64,000 bases of DNA from Crocodylus rhombifer (taxonomy: Eukaryota; Chordata; Crocodylia; Crocodylidae): NCBI GenBank assembly GCA_038503035.1, contig JAVSML010001008.1:5164-69163 (forward strand). Direction: 5' to 3'. Positions 57,684 through 64,000 of the stretch are shown in pieces. The notes below the pieces were generated by a model. The model searched no databases and was not told the origin of the DNA. It worked only from the letters and a program-made list of their open reading frames with translations. Numbering within the stretch: position 1 is the first letter of the stretch; every line of letters starts with the position of its first letter. Position numbers and translations under genes: made by a program.

Positions 57684-58062
57684 CTATTTTAATGCTCATT
57701 AACTAAATAGCATTTTTTAGTGAAACTTTAATGCGCATTAAAATAGGCTAACATGCATTAAAGCCCACGTATAGATGTGCCCAGTAATCTAAATGATAGT
57801 GCTGTCTGAAGGATGAGTTGTCAAAATGTTGTTTTAAATGGATTTGTATAGATTATATGTGGTTAAATGCACACAGATACATGAATAGTTTTATAGTTTG
57901 GGTGGCATATAGTTATCAACAAATAAAGAAAACTAACAATTTATGGAATATATTTGGAACTAGTTTAGAAGAAAAATTTTGAAGTTAATGGGAGTTTTGC
58001 CTATGTGCGGAATGATGGTAAAGTTTCCAGATTTAGTAAATTATAAGCCAACATCTTGCATA

Positions 58063-58215
58063 GCTGTCCTTACAATCCTAAAGCAACCTTTTAAGCTCGG
58101 AAGGTGTTGTTATCCCATTTTATAGAGAAGGAAAGAGAACAGTTTATGGACTGAGGAATGCATCACCTGATGCATCAAATCAAGAAGAGAACTTAAGTCT
58201 TCTGTCTCCAATGCT
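58063..58215 (+). repeat. Ancient L2/MIR-type 3' region relic
   Basis: CCTTACAATCCTAAAGCAAC, then GGAAGGTGTTGTTATCCCAT and TTTATAGAGAAGGAAAGAGA follow the L2/MIR order (CTCACAACAACCC, GAGGTAGGTATTATTATCCCCAT, TTTACAGATGAGGAAACTGAG). The 3' part is more diverged. Confidence 0.6.
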
Positions 58216-58268
58216 CCTATAGAATCACTTAGGGAATAAATTCTGGCTCCATTCTGAAGTCAATGGCA

Positions 58269-58566
58269 AAATTTAGCATGCCTGTACACAAGCATGGAGC
58301 CTGCTCCAATGCACTGTATTTAACACTTGTTGGAGCATACTCTATTACATAGAGTCTGCTGGAGCATGGTACTGATCATGCTCCAGCAGTCTCCCACATC
58401 TCCTGTATCAGCACCCTGACACTTCAAAATGGTGGCAGGGGTGCGTGAACTAAAGTTTGCTGAACAAGCTTTAGTTCACGCATCCTCACTGCCATTTTGA
58501 AGTGCAGGGACACTGATACACAAAACACTGTGGTACTTTAATTAGACCAGCTCTTGTACACAGAGT
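58269..58566 (+). repeat. Fold-back MITE, family A, copy 2, with clean hairpin
   Basis: Core hairpin at about 58404-58526: CACTTCAAAATGGTGGCAGG with GTGCGTGAACTAAAG on the left arm, and CTTTAGTTCACGCATC with CACTGCCATTTTGAAGTG on the right arm, separated by a short loop near 58456-58467. The outer words TGTATCAGCACCCTGACA and AGGGACACTGATACA extend the pairing. Flanks CCTGTACACAAG and CTTGTACACAG are inverted ends. No coding capacity. Confidence 0.75.
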
Positions 58567-60410
58567 TAGAAGGCTGTAGCCTTTAATCCTAGCTTTGAAT
58601 CCTATTAAAATAAATGATGGCTCTTTAACTTCTTTTTATAGCAGATATTGAAGGAAATGATTCCTTTCTACTGTTAAAGGATAAAAAGCTAAAATAAATA
58701 GAATCAAGTATGCACAACATGGGGATATACTGTAAGCATTGGTAATGGCTATAAATATATGAATATAATGTCTTTTTAGATAAATATGTTGTAAGGCAGA
58801 TGTTGTGGTTACTTTATCAAGACTAGCTCATTTTTATTTTATATGTTCTATATTTAGCATTAGGGAAAATGATTCACGGCTAACATAACTCAAAAGAATA
58901 TTAACATTTATCCTAGGGGTATTACAGGTGTTGCAGCCTGTCCCACTTATTTGAGCATTTTGTATTTATCTCCAGAGTGTCTTCCTTCAAAGGGGATATC
59001 TGCTACATTTCTGCATCACATCCAGCATCAATCACTTTGATTAGGGTCTCACTCCAGAAAGCCAGCAGCTTTTCTTCCATGGCAGCTCCATATGTTTGCC
59101 ACAGCTGTTATACTTTTTAGGCAGACTGTGACTGTGTTCTGTTCATAGTTTGTGTCCCTGTCAAAAAGGCAGTAGATTATTCCTTTGTGCTTTGATTTGT
59201 CTTGAAATTTAATGACTTGAAATATTTCCTACAGCCAGTCCAAAGCTACCTTTAGGAACATAAGTTAAATTACATCTCTATACCTTTTGATAACTAGGAG
59301 ATTAGAAAGAGCACATTACTAGCACTCATACCAAGAAAATTGTTTGAAGATTAGGCAAAGGTCACAGGAAGAGATCGCTGATGAAAAGGTTACTCCAGGG
59401 AAGTTTTTAACATGGATCAAATGAGGGAACACCTCATGTCAGTCGATAACCAGTCTGTTAACGGCTACCAACTTGAAATTTTCTCTTGCATTTCTGATTT
59501 GCTTGTTTTATCTTGGGAAATATATTTCAGTTGTTCTGGTTAATTTTGTTACATTTTAGTAAGAAACTCTGTATTGCAGAACCATTATACACAACGTTGA
59601 ATGCGGTGCAAGAAATGTATTCGCAAAAGACTACATCTATATTCACAGCAATGCTCTATAGTTCTTTGAAAGAAACCCTGAAGATGAACATTTAAACATG
59701 CATGGTTTTGCTAATGGATAATAGAATTCTAACATTTAAGAAATAGAGAGAGAAGAGCATTCAGAATATATGTATGTATATAGCAATCATCTACACTAGC
59801 AACAAGGGATTAAACTTTGGGTTCTGAGCACTGGTGAGTTTTTATAGAGGTTTATTGGGAAGCAGTTTAGTTTAACAACTAACTAGGTTCTTTTGGCTCT
59901 GCCTTGCCTACATGCCTGTGAAACTCAGTATATGATAGACTCACAGAACTGGAGACTGAGGAACAGTTTTCGAAGAGGTATATGTATGCCCATAATGGGC
60001 CTACAAGGGTGCACATTCAAGTGACGTCTATTTTCAAAACTCATATGAGCGCACAAAGAGAATTTGAAAATTAAACCTGCTGGTTTAATGTTCTTATCAC
60101 ACCAGAAATTTTGCACTAGATGTCTAGGTGTCAGGCTGCTTTACTTGGAAAGAAACAACTTGAAAAACTAATAATCTGAAAAGTCTGACATTAGTTTGAT
60201 GAACATGTTCACATAACACTTAAAAAGTTCTGGCCTATTTGACACTACTGCTGTTTGAACTCAAACCTCCTAGTGCCCTATCAGAATGTGTGCTGGACAG
60301 GACTGAGGGCATCCTCTATCCATCCTGTTAAAGTTGGGCCACTAAGTTGAAAGGAATGCAAGAGCCACATGGCCAGAAAACAAGCAAGGAATGGAGAATT
60401 GAATTACATA
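58567..60410. other. No gene recognised
   Basis: AT-rich sequence; no exon or repeat recognised. Confidence 0.5.
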
Positions 60411-60458
60411 GCCTAGTGGTGAGTCAACTTATAACTGGGGTCCTGGATTCTTACTCCT
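60411..60458 (+). repeat. tRNA-like repeat core, degraded
   Basis: AGCCTAGTGGTGAGTCAACT followed by TATAACTGGGGTCCTGGATT and CTTACTCC: an A-box-like 5' part and a decayed B-box in the expected order. Confidence 0.35.
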
Positions 60459-60585
60459 GCTATGATGACTCTTTATGCATTTTACATTAAATAGTCACTG
60501 GATAAACAACAGTACATCCAGAGGCCAGAACCAAGGTTTTTTCCACTCCCCATTTTCCCGCTCAGCCCAGCTTAATCAATGCCTT

Positions 60586-60713
60586 GGTGGTGTTGAGGCA
60601 TAAGCTTGGCTGTCCTAAGCAGGGGTTGTAGGTTCAAACCCTCAGGGTAAGGATGGCCTAGAACCCAGGTCTTCCAGTCCTTAGTAAAATGTCTTAACTA
60701 CTAAGTTATTTGT
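60586..60713. repeat. Pair of convergent tRNA-like sequences
   Basis: Plus-strand unit 60586-60645: GTTGAGGCATAAGCTTGGCT, then GTCCTAAGCAGGGGTTGTAG, ending with a good B-box GGTTCAAACCC at 60631-60641. Minus-strand unit 60658-60713: ATAACTTAGTAGTTAAGACA, then TTTTACTAAGGACTGGAAGA and CCTGGGTTCTAG. The two face each other tail to tail with about 12 bp between them, the same arrangement as the Val-like/Glu-like pair at 23807-24162. Amino-acid identity is unclear. Confidence 0.45.
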
Positions 60714-60734
60714 GAGAGGAGGGTACTAAGATTT

Positions 60735-61085
60735 CCCTGGGCACTTTTACATGTGTGCAGGAGGCAGGGTGTAGGGTAGGGGTAGGGGTGTAGGGGCAGC
60801 GCTTTAATTAGAGCAGCTCCAAGAGTTGCTCTAATTTAAAGTGCCACAGTTTCTCATGTATCAGAATCCCCACACTTCAAAATGGTGGTGAGGGTGCTTG
60901 AATTAAGGCTTGCAATGAGCTTTAGTTCAAGTGCCCGCACCACCACTTTGAAGCACAGGGATGCTAATACATGAGACATGGGAGGTTGCTGGAGCATGGC
61001 AATTACCACGCTCCAGCAGACTTGATTAATCGAGACTGCTCCAATGCACTGTAATTACAGTTCACCGGAGTTGCCTCCACACCTG
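60735..61085 (-). repeat. Fold-back MITE, family A, copy 3 (inverted)
   Basis: On the minus strand it follows copy 2 word by word: ATTGGAGCAGTCTCGATTAA, GTCTGCTGGAGCGTGGTAAT, CATGCTCCAGCAACCTCCCA, ATGTATTAGCATCCCTGTGC, CTTCAAAGTGGTGGTGCGGG, TTGAACTAAAGC, its inverted partner ACCACCATTTTGAAGTGTGG, then CTGTGGCACTTTAAATTAGA. Hairpin at about 60875-60965. No coding capacity. Confidence 0.75.
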
Positions 61086-61857
61086 TGTTCAGGTACCTCC
61101 TAACCTTGAGGTCAATACTGCTCACTGGTCATTAAACACATTAGCAGATACCTCCTCCACTTAAACTATAACTCCCAAAAGGGACCCTGCCTGTTTAACA
61201 AATCGGATCCAGATGAATACCAATAGGTTAGAGGTGGTTGAAGCTGCTCACCAGTTTGCTTCCTAATAAAATGGGAAAGGTATATTTGTAACCCCCTAGG
61301 TAGAATAGGAACAGCTCCTGATGAATAGGATCATCCTCTGGAGAGAGGCTTCTGGCTGTATGTTTCCAGAATGGATGAACTATTCTTCTCTATGGAGCAG
61401 TGTAGGATCAGTCTCCAAGGGAGCACCAGGCTGTCTCTTGAGAAGATGGTGCCTTAGAGAATACTATTACCTTTGCTGAGGAAGACACTTAAGTCTAAGA
61501 CAGCTAAATTTAAATAGCCTTGAAGGCAAAAAAAAGGCCCGAGCTTTAAGTGGATGAGTAGTTCTACTAATTTCAATGAGACATCTTTCATGCTTGAGTG
61601 CTTTCCTGGACTGGAGTATAAGAGGTAATAGTGGGTTTTTAAAAATATATCTTGTAGCAATTTGTAGATGGATTTGTTCAGTTTTATTAGCACTGCATTA
61701 TTGCAGGTTGTAAATTACACTGCCAAGTCTTCCCAACTGCTGTCCCCTTCCAAAATCATGGTATATTAAAGTAAAAGCTGTGTTTGTTTATCTGGGGAAT
61801 ATAAAGCTAGAGGGCTGGATTAGAACATATTGGAACTAAAAGTAAATCAGACAACCC
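61086..61857. other. No gene recognised
   Basis: Mixed sequence without recognisable feature. Confidence 0.5.
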
Positions 61858-62125
61858 ACAAACTAAAGAATGGCAAAGCACTGGGGCCTGACTGAATATG
61901 ATATAGCCCTGAAGCTCCAAATGGCTCAGATCCTAGGCAGAATCTTTGCACAGTTGCTGCAATATAGCAGTCTGTTGGACCCAATTTGAGGAGCTAATAT
62001 AATTTCTGGTCCCTCAGGAAGACAAATGCTTGAAGGAATGTGCCAGCTATAGGCCAGTTTACTTTTCAAACATAGGTCTTCAAATTCAAGTTAATGGCAG
62101 ATTCCTGTTCTGTGATCCAAGTCAT
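61858..62125 (+). mobile_element. L1-like (L1/Tx1 clade) LINE relic, start of reverse transcriptase
   Basis: Across three frames: 'NGKALGPD' near 61870-61893, 'EYDIALKLQMAQILGRIFAQLL' near 61895-61960 (split here only by reading frame), 'LVPQEDKCLKECASYRPVYF' near 62009-62070 and 'SNIGLQIQV'. This corresponds to the L1 RT opening (LKxGKAPGPDG, then LIPKxxKDPxxCxSYRPISLLNxDxKI). CR1 RTs have a different sequence at these points. Frameshifts and stops show an old, inactive fragment of about 270 bp. Confidence 0.7.
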
Positions 62126-63775
62126 ACTAGTAGATCATGTTTCAAGTGCAAATCCAAGTTACTAACTTGAGCTTCAGGTGCTAAAGTATGCCACTTTAGG
62201 GAGAGATTTTTTTTTTGTCTGCACAGAATTTCTGAAGCAAGGAAGCACTGCTGATGCATCACCTACTTGTGAAGATCATGGCTGTCTGCAGAATAAAGTT
62301 CTTAGACTTTTCTGTGTGCTCATTAGGGTTGTTAATTACTGCAGACAAGAAAGATTACGGGTGTGCATAAGTGTGAAAAGAAACAGGTATGCCTATCATT
62401 TAATCCATTTTTTCTACTTTTATATAACAGCCTGTCTTATCTGCTGTTTATACATAATCATGTCAGTGGGCCATAATGAAGTAACACAACTAGGGAATAA
62501 GGTTAAAATTGTGAAGACAAATGATCATTCACCCTGTTATCCTAAAGAATTTGGATATCTAAGAAAGTTTAAAGTGTACTGTTTCTCATTTTTCATACAC
62601 AAGAAATGTTTACTAGCTCATCTCATGAATTCACAATAAGAACTTGACAGAAAACTCACACCTCTTCCAACAGAGTATTTTAGAAAGGTATGCTCATTCT
62701 AAAAGTTGGAGCATGCTTTGGTGGTAGATTTGGTTATGATAATTTTCTGTTCTAACCACCAAAAGAAAAAGAATATTTTACAAAAAAGAAAAAAAAATGA
62801 CACATCATGATTAAGGTGCTTCTGTTTCAAGGATCTTATCTATGGAGTATTTTTCTTCCGGATGCATGACGTCTGCTCTGGTGACATCAGATAAAATGTG
62901 AATGAATCAAAGAAAAATCTACATTGTGTAGGAGAGGACCAGTGAATTAGACTTCTTCCATATTAGCAAGTATTGTTTCATTATACCTGGATAAAGGGAT
63001 ACTTGTTATCACCAGCAATCTTAGATTCCATTTGATGACCAGTACCTCTTCTCACAAGGCTTTGAATTCAGATATGCTAGAATGGATTGTTACAAATCAC
63101 ATTGCTTCCTGGCAAAGAAAAAGATCTTGAGTTAGTTACCTTGGATCTCTCTTGCAACATCATGAGAGAGAGCCTGGGCAGAGAAATTCAGATGTGCCAA
63201 ACAATAGGTATCAGCAATTGTACTTGCCAAAATACAATGATCAAAGTCTTGATTATTTTTTAAATTTCTTTCTCTTTGTAATTATGCCTTTGCTAATGCT
63301 GCCAAGTCAGCATCTTTAATATGATTCTTTCAATTTCAGTGTGCCTTGCCTTGGTGATTTGAATAGAATTTGTTTTACTTTTTATATTCGTTATTATTTC
63401 CAGTCTGGATAGATAGTTATGGCTTATTACTAAACATTAAATTTGCTTTGATCAGTTTTTGGAAGCAAGAACATATACAAATACAGCGTATTGAGAATAA
63501 TTTACTGTTTCTTTTCTAAAAATTACCTTTCACCATCAGCTTCACTACCTTTTAAAAAAGCATAACTTGTAAATGATAAGTTGCATTTGGCTGAAAAATT
63601 AAAAACTGGTGTCTCAGACACTGGAAAACCAAAAGTCGTTTTGTTTTAAAATGGTCTTTATAGAATCATTCTTCCACATTTCTGACAGAAAGTTAAAGAT
63701 GTTATTAAAGACTATCTCTGAAAAAAAAATTAAGAAATACATTTTTAAAATAGTTTAAAATTTAAATATGTGGTG
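62126..63775. other. No gene recognised
   Basis: AT-rich sequence. The 153-codon open frame at 62178-62639 starts within a T-run, has no recognised domain and no supporting splice or promoter signal; I treat it as chance. Confidence 0.45.
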
Positions 63776-64000
63776 ATCAGTGGTGGATCCAGGAGGGGTA
63801 TAGTTGTGCACTGGAAACCCTCTTTGATCCCTGTGCCACCTACAGTTTAAAACTAACTGCTTGGCAGTGGCAGCAGCATTTCCATTCAGGCAGCAATGAG
63901 GGAGTCAACTGACTTCATGTTTCATTAAAATCTACTTGATCCTTTATAAATTCTTCATCCCTCAGGTATTAATGACCCTCACTCCTTTTTAATGGTCTTT
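63776..64000. repeat. Possible start of an interspersed repeat cut by the window end
   Basis: GTGGTGGATCCAGGAGGGGT and the following GC-richer section with CAGTGGCAGCAGCATT contrast with the AT-rich flank. A faintly similar word, GAGTGAATCCAGAGAGGGGT, starts the fold-back repeat near 22929. Weak evidence. Confidence 0.3.

Larger units (their letters stand above)
55990..57783. mobile_element. Composite MITE block with outer inverted ends, containing other elements
   Basis: The outer ends are inverted relatives: CTGGGTACATCTACACATGC at 55991 and, on the minus strand from 57783, CTGGGCACATCTATACGTGG. Internal order: a family-A-like hairpin section (about 56040-56390), a family-B MITE (56425-56735) and a hAT element (56738-57683 with its TSD). 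Removing the hAT restores the continuous AT-rich TTAATGTGTATTAGCCTATT. The block is thus a layered set of insertions. No TSD for the outer element could be assigned, so outer boundaries are tentative. Confidence 0.5.

Noticed and set aside
62178..62639. 153-codon open frame on the plus strand
   Set aside because: No recognised domain, starts near a T-run, and is within the length expected by chance in 64 kb of six frames.
1..64000. CRISPR arrays, bacterial operons or phage genes
   Set aside because: The sequence is eukaryotic: LINEs, MITEs and microsatellites dominate, there is no dense coding, and no regularly spaced repeat array was seen.

Overview
This window looks like non-coding nuclear DNA from a non-avian sauropsid, most likely a crocodilian, with a turtle as the alternative. 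The sequence evidence is the repeat mix. CR1 LINEs dominate and occur in several age classes. Alongside them are a Penelope-like element with a GIY-YIG-type domain, L2/MIR-like and L3/CR1-like relics, hAT-type TIR elements, many fold-back MITEs, one solo LTR, and tRNA-like repeats. The species call is inference. I found no convincing host protein-coding exon and no functional RNA gene, so the window is either intergenic or inside large introns.

Layout. 1-13 kb: a broken CR1 reverse-transcriptase fragment at the left edge, an L2/MIR-like relic, hAT (Charlie-type) remnants near 7.2-7.7 kb, a TIR element at 8.39-9.02 kb and a 31-nt perfect purine-pyrimidine alternation at 10.29 kb. 13-20.6 kb: a 5'-truncated Penelope-like element bounded by a perfect 14-bp target-site duplication (TSD), an L3/CR1 relic, a 2.2-kb CR1 carrying a second CR1 3' end nested inside it, then two adjacent fold-back MITEs. 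22.9-26.5 kb: GC-rich fold-back repeats, a pair of convergent tRNA-like sequences (Val-like and Glu-like), an old LINE split by a young CR1 3' end, and another fold-back repeat. 28.4-29.5 kb: a reverse-strand CR1. 29.5-35.4 kb: AT-rich and repeat-poor. 35.4-39.3 kb: a CR1 3' relic, a solo LTR with a 5-bp TSD, a GC-rich fold-back and a CR1 5' section that keeps the ORF1 esterase-like and ORF2 endonuclease regions. 39.3-44.5 kb: mostly unique sequence. 44.5-49.7 kb: a hAT-type MITE with a perfect 8-bp TSD and a 250-bp internal palindrome, then two reverse-strand CR1 copies. One of these has an uninterrupted C-terminal ORF2 of 564 residues with all reverse-transcriptase motifs. 52-61.1 kb: tRNA-like repeats and a dense MITE cluster, including a second member of the same hAT family with its own perfect 8-bp TSD inserted inside an older MITE, plus three copies of one hairpin-forming MITE within 5 kb. 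61.9-62.1 kb: an L1-like reverse-transcriptase relic.

No operon-like or pathway relationship connects these features. The biology here is layered transposition: old LINEs (L2/MIR-like, L3, L1-like, a zinc-finger-tailed LINE) were followed by CR1, Penelope and DNA transposons, and several nested insertions give a relative order. The items most likely to be under-described are the palindromic hAT MITE family, the fold-back MITE families and the tRNA-like repeats. All family names come from motif reading; no database search was run.
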